Below, in pieces: positions 17,486 to 25,874 of a stretch of 64,000 bases of DNA (its first letter is position 1; every line of letters begins with the position of its first letter). The stretch lies in the NCBI GenBank assembly GCA_002300355.1, contig NSGV01000001.1, positions 4,464,001-4,528,000 on the forward strand. Reading direction: 5' to 3'. Both the position numbers and the translations under genes were made by a program. The notes beneath the pieces were generated by a model. That model saw only the letters and a program-made list of their open reading frames with translations, was not told the DNA's origin and ran no database searches. The DNA comes from Streptomyces sp. TLI_235 (GTDB lineage: Bacteria > Actinomycetota > Actinomycetes > Streptomycetales > Streptomycetaceae).

Positions 17486-17499
17486 TTGAACGCGTTCAA
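17486..17499. promoter_or_regulatory. Palindromic candidate operator
   Basis: The perfect palindrome TTGAACGCGTTCAA lies 50 bases upstream of the hypothetical gene transcribed leftwards. The size and CG centre fit a site for a dimeric repressor; no protein can be assigned. Confidence 0.45.
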
Positions 17500-17590
17500 C
17501 TTGCACTGGCAGGGGCTGTTCGGCCACGGCGGGAGGCCGGCGCCCCGGGGTGGGGGCGCCGGCCTCGTGGCGTCGCGGGTGAGAAGGGGA

Positions 17591-17827
17591 TCAGGCGGCT
17601 CTACCTTCTGAGCTGGGTTGATCGGGCCATTCGTAAGGTTGGGTCGCCCCGGGGTGCTGGGTGTGGCTATCAGGCGGCTGCCGTCTCGTGGCTTCCCTCG
17701 CTTCGCCGCCCGGCACCCCACGACGACTCGGCCGCCGATTAGGAAGTGCGAGCAAGTCGCTGAGTAGAGCAATGCCGGCGAGGCCGTCCGTGGTACGAAC
17801 AACACGAACACGCACGTCAGGAGCGCG
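17591..17827 (+). mobile_element. Non-coding left flank of an IS110-type remnant
   Basis: About 230 bases without a gene between the hypothetical gene region and the transposase remnant. In intact IS110-family elements this left-end segment encodes the bridge RNA that guides recombination. Neither terminal boundaries nor the RNA loops could be fixed by eye, so only position supports this entry. Confidence 0.35.
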
Positions 17828-18651
17828 ATGAGCCGGATATGGGCGGGGATCGACAGCGGCAAGGGCCACCATCACGGCCTGGCCCTGGACGCCGAGGGCA
17901 AGACCCTGCTGTCGCGGCGGGTGGCCAACGACGAGCCCGAGCTGCTGCAACTGGTCGGCGATGTCCTCGCCCTGGCCGACGGCCGTGAGGTGACGTGGGC
18001 GATCGACATGACCGGCGGCGAGCCGGCAGTGCTGCTGAGTCTGCTGATCGCCCACGGGCAGGAGGTCCAGAGCTCTGGCCGAGGCGGCCGTCGAGGCCGC
18101 CCAGCGCCGGCACACCGCCATCCCCGGGGAGAGGACCATCGCCAGGCTGGTCCACACCCTGGCCGAGGGGGTGATGGCCCTCAACGAGCAGATCGCCGAG
18201 ATGGACAAGCTCATCGAGGACCGGTTTCGCGAGCACGAACTCGCCGAGATAGTCGAGAGCGTCCCGGGCATCGGCACCGTGCGCGGCGCCGAGTTCCTGG
18301 CCGCCGTCGGCGGGAACCTGAACGACTTCGCCTCCCCGGACGCCCTGGCGGCGTTCGCCGGCGTTCGCCGGCGTCGCCCCCGCGCCACGGGACTCGGGAA
18401 AGGTCAGCGGCAACCTGCATCGGCCGACCGTCTACCACCGCAGGCTCCAACGCGTCTTCTACACCTCGGCGCTGGTGAGCATCCGCTGCGATCCGAACTC
18501 GCGAACGTTCTACGACCGGAAGCGCGCCGAGGGGAAGAGGCATGTCCAGGCCGTGATAGCCCTGGCCCGCCGACGGGTCAATGTTCTGTGGGCACTGATC
18601 CGTGACCGACGGTGCTACCAGATCGCACCCCCAGTGACCGAGGCGGCTTGA
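17828..18651 (+). pseudogene. IS110-family transposase remnant (deleted and frameshifted)
   Basis: The N-terminal DEDD/RuvC-like part is recognisable (WAGIDSGKGHHHGLALDAEG, then AIDMTGGEPAVLLSLLIAHGQ). So is the C-terminal transposase_20 part (VESVPGIGTVRGAEFLAAVG, then FYTSALVSIRCDPNSRTFYD and VIALARRRVNVLW). The middle of the protein, about 120 or more residues, is missing at a junction near 18070 where the frame also changes. A 10-base tandem duplication at 18351-18370 shifts the frame again. Only about 275 of ~400 codons remain, in three frames, so it is inactive. It ends 8 bases from the stop of the MFS gene. Confidence 0.88.
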
Positions 18652-18659
18652 CAACGACA

Positions 18660-20157
18660 TTAGGAAGCGAGTTCGGGTTCGTCGGCCGGGGTGGTGGGCT
18701 CGGGCTTGGTGTCGCGCATGACGAGGGTGGCGAGGAGGGCGGCGGCCAGGACGCCGATCGCGCTCAGGGTGAAGGCGGTCGACATCGAGGTGGTGAAGGC
18801 CTCGCGGGCGGTGTGGACGAGGCCGCTGTCGCCGCCGGCCGAGGCCAGCGCCCCGGCGATCGAGTGCCCGGCGGCCTCGGGGACGTCGGCCGGCATCTCG
18901 CGGGCGAAGCCGCTGCTGAGCAGTGAGCCGAGGATGGCGATGCCGAGGGCGGTGCCGGCCTGCTGGATGGTGTCGTTCAGCGCCGAGCCGACGCCCGCCT
19001 GCTCCGCGGGGATCGTCCCCATCAGCGCGCCCACCGCGGCCGGCATGGCCAGTCCCGCGCCGAGGCCGAGCAGACCGAGCGCGACCGCCGGGACGGTGGA
19101 GCCGGTGTCGGCGTCGACGGTGGCCAGCAGGGCGAAGGAGGCGGCCATCACCAGCATCCCGGCGAGCACCAGGTAGCGGTTGCCGATCACCGCGGCGAGC
19201 TTGGCCCCCGGCGGCGTTGCCGATCAGTGCGGTGACCGCCAGCGGCAGGAAGGCGAGGCCGGCTTCGACCGGCGAGTACCCGAGGACGAGCTGCAGGTAC
19301 TGGGTGAGCACCAGCAGCAGGCCGCCGTTGCCGATCTGCAGCAGCGTCAGGGACAGCGAACCGCCGCTGAAGTTGCGGTGCTTGAAGAGGGCCATCGGCA
19401 CCATCGGTGAGGCGGTGGTGTTCTCCCAGGCCACGAAGGCGCCGAGCGCGAGCACCGCGACGGCCAGGGTGACCGCGGATCCGCCGCCGAACGCGCCGTG
19501 CTGCGGCAGCTCGATGATCCACCAGATCAGTGCCGTCATACCGACCGCGGAGAGCACCGCGCCCAGCGGGTCGGGCCTCCGCCACGGGCCCTTCGACTCC
19601 GGCATGAGGGTCAGGCCGGCGAGGACGGCCAGCGCGACGACCGGGACGTTGATGAAGAAGATCGAGTGCCAGGAGAAGTGGTCGATCAGCACGCCGCCGA
19701 GGACGGGGCTGCCGACCAGGGCGAGCATCGACACCGAGCCCCAGGCCGCCATCGCCTTGCCGCGCTCCTCGTCGTCGAAGACGGTGATGAGGATCGACAG
19801 CGTCGAGGGCATGATCAGCGCACCGCCGACGCCCATCGCGACCCGTGCGGCGATCACCTCGCCGGGGCTGGTGCAGAAGGTGGCGGCCAGCGAGGCGGCG
19901 CCGAAGAGCAGCAGGCCGATGATCATGACCTTCCGGCGGCCGAACCGGTCGCCGAGGCTGCCCGAGGTGAGCAGGAGCCCGGCGAAGACCAGGACGTAGG
20001 AGTCGAGGATCCACTGGGTGTCCTGGGCGGTGGCGCCGATGTCCTCGGTCATCGAGGGCACCGCGACGGTCAGCGCCATGCTGTCGACCACCAGGACCAG
20101 CGTGCTCAGGCACAGCACGACGAGGATCCACCAGCGGCGTGGATTGCGGGCTTCCAT
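18660..20157 (-). pseudogene. DHA2-family (EmrB/QacA-like) MFS transporter, frameshifted
   Basis: Drug:proton antiporter with about 14 membrane helices, ~498 residues when the frame is restored. Motif A, GSLGDRFGRRKVM, motif C around GSPVLGGVLIDHFSWHSIFF, and LGLGAGLAMPAAVGALMGTI are present. ATG 20157 has GAAGGGA upstream. One extra base in a run of five C (19205-19209) breaks the frame between GNAAG and KLAAVIGNRYLVLAGM; both parts are otherwise normal, so a sequencing error is possible. It is divergent from a TetR regulator with shared operators, which points to drug-inducible efflux. Confidence 0.88.
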
Positions 20158-20173
20158 GGGATGTCCCTTCAGG

Positions 20174-20233
20174 CTTGCGCACACTGTTCCGGCGATGCGC
20201 ACACCGTACGCAGAGGCGTACAGTGTGCGCAAG
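20174..20233. promoter_or_regulatory. TetR-type operator region between tetR and MFS genes
   Basis: A 14-base perfect inverted repeat, CTTGCGCACACTGT (20174-20187) with ACAGTGTGCGCAAG (20220-20233), encloses a tighter dyad ACCGTACGC-N4-GCGTACAGT (20203-20224). It lies upstream of both divergent genes, the normal place for TetR-family control. Confidence 0.75.
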
Positions 20234-20325
20234 TTCTAATCCTGTACGCTGAATGCGAACGGTGTACGCAGGCAGTGTGTCGCCGGGCCGGGACCGCCGG
20301 GCCGGGAGGCCGCAGAAGGAGTGCC

Positions 20326-21045
20326 ATGGCCGCGAAGTCGAACCCGATCCCCTCCGTGTGGGCGCGGCAGCAGCGCGAGCCCGACCAGCCCGCGCTGAGC
20401 AGGGCCGCGATCGTGCGCGAGGCGATGGCCGTCCTGGACGCCGAAGGGGTCGAGGCGCTCAGCATGCGCAAGCTCGGCGCCCGACTGAACGCCGGCGCCA
20501 CCTCTCTCTACCGGCACGTCGCCACCAAGGACGAGCTGATGGAGCTCGCCGTGGACGAGGTCGCCGCCGAGATCCACGTGCCGGCGGCGGACAGCCCCGA
20601 CTGGCGCGCCGCCGCCACCGAGGCCGCCCGGTCCTTCCGGGCCGCCTGCCTGCGCCACCCGTGGGTCGCCTCGGTGCTCGGCCAGGCGGGCCTCGCCTAT
20701 CTGGGCCCCAACCTGATGTCCTTCTCGGAGCGGCTGGCCGCCCTGTTCACCGCCGCCGGCTTCCCCGAACCGTCCCGGGCGATCGACACCGTCCTCAGCT
20801 ACGTCATCGGCATGAGCACCACCGAGGCGGCCTGGCTCACCACCGTCGCCCGCTCCGGCGAGAGCGAGCACGACTTCATCGCCCGGCTGATGCCCGCCGC
20901 CCAGCAGGCCGCGGCCGGCCTCGACCACCTCGGCCCCGCCTACACCGCCACCGACGTCGCCGACCCGGTCGCGATCCGCGACGCCAAGTTCGCGTACGGC
21001 CTGGATGTCGTCCTCGACGGGCTGGCGATGCGCCTGCCGCACTGA
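20326..21045 (+). CDS. TetR family transcriptional regulator
   Basis: Repressor of 239 residues. The helix-turn-helix is at residues ~25-70 (IVREAMAVLDAEGVEALSMRKLGARLNAGATSLYRHV), and the C-terminal ligand domain is of the tetracycline-repressor type (TetR_C). ATG 20326 follows AAGGAG. It is divergent from the MFS efflux gene and probably represses it and itself through the dyads at 20174-20233. The ligand is unknown. Confidence 0.94.
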   Translation: MAAKSNPIPSVWARQQREPDQPALSRAAIVREAMAVLDAEGVEALSMRKLGARLNAGATSLYRHVATKDELMELAVDEVAAEIHVPAADSPDWRAAATEAARSFRAACLRHPWVASVLGQAGLAYLGPNLMSFSERLAALFTAAGFPEPSRAIDTVLSYVIGMSTTEAAWLTTVARSGESEHDFIARLMPAAQQAAAGLDHLGPAYTATDVADPVAIRDAKFAYGLDVVLDGLAMRLPH

Positions 21046-21199
21046 CCCGCTCTGACCCCGCACCGACCCGCGCTACGACCCGGCACACCCGGCGTCGAGT
21101 GCGTGCTCAGCCGACAGCGATCCGGTGTTTATCGGCGGCCCGCAGAGTGGTTGTCGGGCCGCGGGCAGTCCCGCGGCCGGACCACACGGGGGGATCACG

Positions 21200-21697
21200 A
21201 TGGGCACAGCACGCAGAATCGGAGCGGCCGCTCTCGCACTGGCCGCGGCAGGGGCACTGTCCGTGGGGGCGGCCGGCACGGCCTCGGCCGCCGAGCCGGT
21301 GAAGGGGGCCGCCGCCCCGGCCCTGGCCTCGGCCGCCCGCAGCGTGAACGTGACCTTCAACAACTGGACCGGCTGCACCCTCACCCGCGAGGAGTGGGGC
21401 CTCAGCCACGGCATCTGGACACAGGAGCCGCCCGTCCGGATCTACGACCAGGGCATCGGCACCTGGGCCTCGGAGTCGAACGGCTTCGCCACCGGCACCG
21501 AGGGCTCCGCCCGGTTCTTCTCGGAGAACTGCGCGAACCCGGTGCTGAACGGCCGCCTGGTGCGGGTGCACTGGAACGACCCGTACGCCGGCTCCAACTC
21601 CTACGACTCCTCGGGGACGGACCTGAAGTTCTACGTCTCCCGCAGCGGTGGCTCGGGCAACAACGCGAGCGTCCAGTTCTCGGCCTGGGGCCGCTGA
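21200..21697 (+). CDS. Secreted aegerolysin/ET79-like protein
   Basis: Exported protein of 165 residues. A Sec signal peptide covers residues 1-30 (MGTARRIGAAALALAAAGAL, cleavage after ASA). The mature part, SVNVTFNNWTGCTLTREEWG to NNASVQFSAWGR, matches the crystal protein ET79/aegerolysin-like group of small beta-sandwich proteins that bind membrane lipids; two Cys could form a disulphide. ATG 21200 has a GGGGGG ribosome site. Some family members work with a pore-forming MACPF partner, and none is encoded nearby. Function here is inferred. Confidence 0.75.
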   Translation: MGTARRIGAAALALAAAGALSVGAAGTASAAEPVKGAAAPALASAARSVNVTFNNWTGCTLTREEWGLSHGIWTQEPPVRIYDQGIGTWASESNGFATGTEGSARFFSENCANPVLNGRLVRVHWNDPYAGSNSYDSSGTDLKFYVSRSGGSGNNASVQFSAWGR

Positions 21698-21705
21698 CAG
21701 GACCT

Positions 21706-21754
21706 CACCGCCGGGACGGGCACGGGAACACGGGGGGTGCCCGCCCCGGCGGTG
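21706..21754 (+). terminator. Terminator after aegerolysin-like gene
   Basis: An 18-base inverted repeat with one mismatch (21706-21723 with 21737-21754), loop 13 bases, 8 bases after the stop codon. Confidence 0.8.
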
Positions 21755-21768
21755 AGCACATGGGGGGA

Positions 21769-21804
21769 CAGGGCGGGCCGGCCAACGGGGGATGGCCCGC
21801 CCTG
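21769..21804. terminator. Second hairpin in convergent gap
   Basis: Perfect 11-base arms (21769-21779 and 21794-21804) with a 14-base loop, followed by C/T-rich repeats; it probably ends transcripts from the leftward amidohydrolase gene. Confidence 0.6.
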
Positions 21805-21852
21805 TCCTGTCCCGCCAGCCCTGTCCCGCCGGCCCTGCCCGGGGCCGGGCTG

Positions 21853-23124
21853 TCAGTCCTCCGGCAGGGTCTGTCGGGGCAGCGCAAGGGCCACGGTGTC
21901 GGCGAACTCCCTCACCGCGCTGGTGCGGGAGACCACCCGGCCGCCGTGCACCACCAGCCGGCTGTGCCCGCCGGCCAGTACCCCGGCCAGGCTGTCGCCG
22001 CGCACGGCCAGCAGTTCGGCGGGGAATCCCGCGTCCACCCGCACCGGCGGCAGGCCGAGCGCGATCCGCGCCTGGTTGGCCACCGCGTCGTACGCCTCCT
22101 CCGGGTCGAGCACCCCCGAGGACGCCAGCAGGAAGGCCGCCTCCAGCGGATCGGCCCGGCCGACCGGGGCCGCGAGGTCGCGCAGCGCCCCGCCGCCGGC
22201 CGCCAGTGGCACCCCTGCCTGCACCAACTCCCGAACCACGGAAGGCTGCAGGCCGCCGGGCGGGCGTTCGCCGCCGGCGCAGCCGCCGGGCTGGGGCAGG
22301 CAGACCACCCGGACGCCCGCGCCGGCCAGCACGGTGGCCGCGCCGGGGGCCAGCGCGTCGCAGGGCCCCACCGTCACCCGTGGCCGCAGCGGCGCCAACA
22401 CGCCCACCATGCGCGCGAGTCGGCCCGGGTCGGCGCCCGAGCAGTGCAGGTCGACCGGACGGTCCGCCTCGCGGGCGGCCTCCAGCAGCACCTGCGCATA
22501 GCCCACCGGGTCGGGATCGAGCTCCGGGCAGCCGCCGACGGCGGCGGCTCCGAGTCGCAGCGCCTCGCGCAGCTGGGCCCGCCCGTCCGCGCCGGCCCGG
22601 CCGGTGAGCAGGCGGGGCATCGCCACCGCCTGGAGGTCGGCCAGTCCGCGCAGTGCCCGCGCGGCGGTGAGCACCGCCTCCAGCCGGCCGAGTCCGTGCA
22701 CGTCGCCGATCCGGACGTGGGTGCGCTGGGCGGTGGCGCCGTAGGCGAGTGCGGTGAGGGCGGCCTCGATGACCCGGCGGACGAGTTCCGGCGCGCCGTC
22801 CGGCGGCGGGCCGGGCAGCGCGGCGGAGAAGGCGGTGTCGTGGTGGGCGTGCGGCTCGGCGGGGGCGGGCAGCAGCAGGTACCCGGTGAGGTCGATCCGG
22901 GTGGTGGCGGCACCGGCCGCCGGACCGGCGGGCGGGTGTCCGGCAGTCGGGTGCCCGGCGGGCGGGTGCTGGGTGCCGAGGCCGCCCGGGGTGCCGACCG
23001 CCTGGATGCGGTCGCCGGCGATCCGGACGTCCACCGTCCGGCCGTCGCCGAGCCGGGCGCCGGTGAGCAGCAGGGCGGGCTCCCGGCCGGGCGCGCCGTC
23101 GGCGGCCGTGTCTGCCCCGGTCAT
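21853..23124 (-). CDS. Amidohydrolase-superfamily protein
   Basis: Predicted cyclic amidohydrolase/cytosine-deaminase-like enzyme, 423 residues. After a beta-sandwich start (LLLTGARLGDGRTVDVRIAG) comes the metal motif region PHAHHDTAF, where the usual HxH is present as H-A-H. Next are the barrel segments LHCSGADPGRLA, and the C-terminal DPEEAYDAVANQARIALGLP resembles deaminases that process metal-dependent substrates. An unusual Gly/His/Pro-rich insert (HPPAGHPTAGHPPAG) lies near residues 53-70. Several catalytic His/Asp expected downstream are not obvious, so activity is uncertain. It is a single gene. Confidence 0.75.
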   Translation of the reverse strand: MTGADTAADGAPGREPALLLTGARLGDGRTVDVRIAGDRIQAVGTPGGLGTQHPPAGHPTAGHPPAGPAAGAATTRIDLTGYLLLPAPAEPHAHHDTAFSAALPGPPPDGAPELVRRVIEAALTALAYGATAQRTHVRIGDVHGLGRLEAVLTAARALRGLADLQAVAMPRLLTGRAGADGRAQLREALRLGAAAVGGCPELDPDPVGYAQVLLEAAREADRPVDLHCSGADPGRLARMVGVLAPLRPRVTVGPCDALAPGAATVLAGAGVRVVCLPQPGGCAGGERPPGGLQPSVVRELVQAGVPLAAGGGALRDLAAPVGRADPLEAAFLLASSGVLDPEEAYDAVANQARIALGLPPVRVDAGFPAELLAVRGDSLAGVLAGGHSRLVVHGGRVVSRTSAVREFADTVALALPRQTLPED

Positions 23125-23418
23125 CGGCGCTCCTTCAGATCGACTCGCCCGCGGCCCGTCGTCCGGCCGGGCCGCGGGGCACCGGGCGGGCGCGCCGCCA
23201 CCGGGTGTCCGGGACGGCAGGGTCCTGCTGCTGGTCGAGCCTAGGACGCAGGCGCACGGCCGCCGCGGAGGCGGGGAAAGTCGTATCGGTCGGGCCGCCG
23301 GGATGCGCGCCGCCTCGAACGGCCGTACTGCCGCCGTGCGGCCCGCCCCACCTGGGATCTTCCGTGTCGGATACGGATTTCACCTCTGGCCCGGAACCGT
23401 GTAATCTCTTCCTCGTTC

Positions 23419-23491
23419 GCCCCTATAGCTCAGTCGGTAGAGCGTCTCCATGGTAAGGAGAAGGTCTGCGGTTCGATTCCGCATGGGGGCT
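23419..23491 (+). tRNA. tRNA-Thr (GGT)
   Basis: A 73-base cloverleaf. Acceptor GCCCCTA pairs with TGGGGGC, the D arm is GCTCAGTCGGTAGAGC, the anticodon loop ATGGTAA has anticodon GGT, and the T arm is GCGGTTCGATTCCGC. CCA is not encoded. Confidence 0.95.
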
Positions 23492-23533
23492 CTGGTGAAA
23501 GACCCTCCGCTTCGGCGGGCGGCCGATCATCAA

Positions 23534-23606
23534 AGCGGTGTAGCTCAGTTGGTAGAGCAAGCGGCTCATAATCGCTGTGTCACCGGTTCAAGTCCGGTCA
23601 CCGCTA
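23534..23606 (+). tRNA. tRNA-Met (CAT), elongator type
   Basis: A 73-base cloverleaf with acceptor AGCGGTG paired to CACCGCT, the anticodon loop CTCATAA, and the T arm CCGGTTCAAGTCCGG. The fully paired first base pair (A-T) marks it as elongator rather than initiator. Confidence 0.94.
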
Positions 23607-23617
23607 CCCCGCGTAGT

Positions 23618-23643
23618 CGATCGGGGGGTCATCCTCCCGATCG
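23618..23643 (+). terminator. Hairpin between tRNA-Met and rpmG
   Basis: Inverted repeat 23618-23628 with 23633-23643, one mismatch, 4-base loop. It either ends the tRNA transcript or sits in the rpmG leader. Confidence 0.55.
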
Positions 23644-23690
23644 GCTACACTTGTCTGTGTTCTTATTCGTTGTCCCAGGAAGGCACTCCC

Positions 23691-23855
23691 GTGGCTGCCA
23701 CCGACGTCCGCCCGAAGATCACGCTGGCCTGCGTGGAGTGCAAGGAGCGGAACTACATCACCAAGAAGAACCGGCGCAACGACCCGGACCGTCTTGAGAT
23801 GAAGAAGCACTGCCCGCGTTGCAACGCCCACACGGCGCACCGCGAGACCCGCTGA
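23691..23855 (+). CDS. rpmG: 50S ribosomal protein L33 (zinc-binding form)
   Basis: Ribosomal large-subunit protein of 54 residues. The zinc-ribbon cysteines Cys14, Cys17, Cys41 and Cys44 are all present, so this is the C+ (zinc) paralogue; streptomycetes usually carry a second, cysteine-free copy used in zinc shortage. GTG 23691 is preceded by AGGAAGG. It is downstream of tRNA(Thr) and tRNA(Met), the standard arrangement. Confidence 0.97.
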   Translation: MAATDVRPKITLACVECKERNYITKKNRRNDPDRLEMKKHCPRCNAHTAHRETR

Positions 23856-23947
23856 CTTTGCCTCGACTCCAGGCCGCTCCCCCTTGCGGGGCGCGGCCTG
23901 GAGTCATTTCTGCATGTCTGCATGACGGTTGATCAGAGGAGTTGCCC

Positions 23948-24406
23948 ATGCCGCTCGACCCCTCCTTCATCGGGCGGACCTACCCGCCCACCGCGCCGTA
24001 CGAGGTCGGCCGGGAGAAGATCCGCGAGTTCGCCGTCGCCGTCGGTGACGCCAATCCCGCGTACACCGACCCGGAGGCCGCCAAGGCGTTCGGCCACCCG
24101 GATGTCATCGCGCCGCCGACCTTTCCGTTCGTCATCACCTACTCCGCCGCCGCGCAGGTCGTCACCGACAAGGAGCTCGGCCTGGACTACAGCCGGGTGG
24201 TGCACGGCGATCAGAAGTTCGCGTACACCCGCCCGGTGCGGGCCGGCGACCGGCTGACCGTCACCGTGACCATCGACTCGATCAAGTCGCTGGCCGGCAA
24301 TGACGTCCTGTCGGTCCGCGGCGAGGTGAACGACGAGTCCGGCGAGCACGTGGTGACGTCGGTCATGACACTGGTCGCGCGCGCGGCCGACGAGGCGGGG
24401 GAGTGA
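23948..24406 (+). CDS. MaoC-like hotdog dehydratase, HadA/FAS1-type N-terminal subunit
   Basis: Soluble hotdog protein of 152 residues (UPF0336 group), similar to the HadA substrate-binding subunit of actinobacterial (3R)-hydroxyacyl-ACP dehydratase. The motif DANPAYTDPEAAKAFGHPDVIAPPTF is typical. ATG 23948 has GAGGAG upstream. Its stop overlaps GTG 24403 and it lies directly before the catalytic partner gene, so the two form a heterodimer in type II fatty acid elongation or a related pathway. This pair is conserved next to rpmG and predates the nearby Pfa cluster. Confidence 0.9.
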   Translation: MPLDPSFIGRTYPPTAPYEVGREKIREFAVAVGDANPAYTDPEAAKAFGHPDVIAPPTFPFVITYSAAAQVVTDKELGLDYSRVVHGDQKFAYTRPVRAGDRLTVTVTIDSIKSLAGNDVLSVRGEVNDESGEHVVTSVMTLVARAADEAGE

Positions 24407-24411
24407 GCCCG

Positions 24412-24834
24412 ATGGCGATCAGCTTCGACCAGGTCGAGGTCGGCACCGAGCTGCCGGCGCAGTCCTTCCCTGTGACGCGCGCCACGCTGGTGCAGTACGC
24501 GGGCGCCTCCGGCGACTTCAACCCGATCCACTGGAACGAGAAGTTCGCCCTGGAGGTCGGCCTGCCGGACGTCATCGCGCACGGCATGTTCACCATGGCC
24601 GAGGCGATCCGGGTGGTCACCGACTGGGTCGGCGACCCGGCCGCGGTGGTCGAGTACGGCGTGCGGTTCACCAAGCCGGTGCCGGTGCCGAACGACGGCG
24701 TCGGCGCGGTGATCGAGGTGTCCGGCAAGGTCGCCGCCCTGCTGGACGACCGCAGGGTGCGGGTCGACCTGCTGGCGACCAGCGGCGGCCAGAAGGTGCT
24801 CGGCATGTCGCGCGCCGTGGTGCAGCTGGGCTGA
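24412..24834 (+). CDS. MaoC family (R)-hydroxyacyl-ACP/CoA dehydratase, HadB-like
   Basis: Catalytic hotdog dehydratase, 140 residues. The hydratase-2 signature with catalytic Asp and His is visible in GDFNPIHWNEKFALEVGLPD. ATG 24412 is chosen because GGGGGAG lies 8 bases upstream; GTG 24403 is an in-frame alternative that overlaps the previous stop. It is translationally coupled to the HadA-like gene. A 758-base gene-free stretch follows before the Pfa-type cluster. Confidence 0.92.
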   Translation: MAISFDQVEVGTELPAQSFPVTRATLVQYAGASGDFNPIHWNEKFALEVGLPDVIAHGMFTMAEAIRVVTDWVGDPAAVVEYGVRFTKPVPVPNDGVGAVIEVSGKVAALLDDRRVRVDLLATSGGQKVLGMSRAVVQLG

Positions 24835-25592
24835 CGTTGTCTTCGAGGGGCGGGCCTGCCGGGCGGCGGGTCCGCCCCTCGGCCTTTGCCGCCACGCCGC
24901 GGGTGTTCGGGCTTCGGGCCGGGGCCCCTCCGTCGGCGGCCTTCTGCGGTGCCGGTCCGCGGACACGGTGTCCTCGCTCCCCCTCGGCGCGGTGGTCGGC
25001 GAGCGCCGCGGGGCCGGCCCCTCGGCGCGCTGACGTGACCATAACCAGCGGGCCGAACGCGCGGCAAGGGGTCGTTGAAGTCTTGACCATGCCGGCCCCG
25101 CCGGCCGGCGGGGCGGCGGCCCGTCCCCCGGTCAGACGCGACAAGGCGCGTGCGTATTCGAAGCAGGCCTGGCGGTGCGTCAATTTTCTTTTTCCGGTCG
25201 AGTTTCGGAAGGATATTCCGTCCGGTCAGTACATTTCTTCGGCGTTGCAGGCGCGTTGATTTACGCGGAGTTGGTTGCACGCTCGAATGCCACTCGCGTA
25301 CGGTCCTGACCCGGGACGCGGCAAAACTGCCGTTGCGCCCGACGTCACCGCTCACCCACTGAACGATCGTCCGCTGTACCGGAGTTGTCGCAGGCCAGTG
25401 GCTTGTTGTCAGCCGGTTGTGGCCGGTCGCGCCATCGTGTGAAGAGCCCGAATCCCGTGTCTGCCGTGCGCTGCGAGCGCGTGATTCCGGCTGCCTTCCC
25501 GCAGTCTCGGCTTTGCCGCCGATTTACCTGCGGGTGGTTCTCGGAAATGTTCCGACCGGACGAAATCACCGTACCTTGGGGAAGGACCGACC
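24835..25592. other. Gene-free stretch before the Pfa-type cluster
   Basis: No convincing gene is seen on either strand. From about 25150 to 25270 base composition falls well below that of the neighbours, with runs such as AATTTTCTTTTTCC. Two related dyads are present: CGGAA-N5-TTCCG at 25206-25220 and CGGAA-N3-TTCCG at 25542-25554; the second is 38 bases before the first cluster gene and could be an operator. The stretch probably holds the cluster promoter. Confidence 0.6.
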
Positions 25593-25874
25593 GTGCCTGT
25601 CGTGACCGCCGTTGAGGCCCAGCAGTGGCTGATCGAGAAGATCGCCCACCGGCTCGGAGTGCCGACGGACGATGTTCCGCCGGAGCAGTACTTCGACGAG
25701 CTCGACCTCGACTCGACCGAGGCGCTCATCCTCGCCGGGGAGATGGAGAGCTGGCTCGGTTTCGAGCTCGGGACCACCACGCTCTGGTACCACCCGAGCA
25801 TCAAGGACCTGGCCGAGTTCATCGCGGAGGAGTCCGCCGCACGAGCCGGGGAGAACCATGCGGCCTCGGCGTGA
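25593..25874 (+). CDS. Free-standing acyl carrier protein
   Basis: ACP of 93 residues with the four-helix pattern and the phosphopantetheine attachment serine Ser41 in LDLDSTEAL (Thr replaces the usual Leu/Ile after Ser). GTG 25593 has GGAAGGA upstream. It is the first gene of the Pfa-type cluster and overlaps the thioesterase gene by 17 bases. It may carry a starter, or receive the finished chain for the flavoenzymes or the thioesterase; the sequence does not decide. The PPTase at 46546 is the likely activating enzyme. Confidence 0.92.
   Translation: MPVVTAVEAQQWLIEKIAHRLGVPTDDVPPEQYFDELDLDSTEALILAGEMESWLGFELGTTTLWYHPSIKDLAEFIAEESAARAGENHAASA

Noticed and set aside
23125..23418. Possible short genes between the amidohydrolase and tRNA-Thr
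   Set aside because: Frames present have no ribosome site or codon bias that stands out; the 294 bases are probably promoter and spacer.
24668..25355. Minus-strand frames in the gap before the cluster
   Set aside because: Basic, Arg/Pro-rich translations with poor codon-position bias; no family recognised, so the gap was kept as non-coding.
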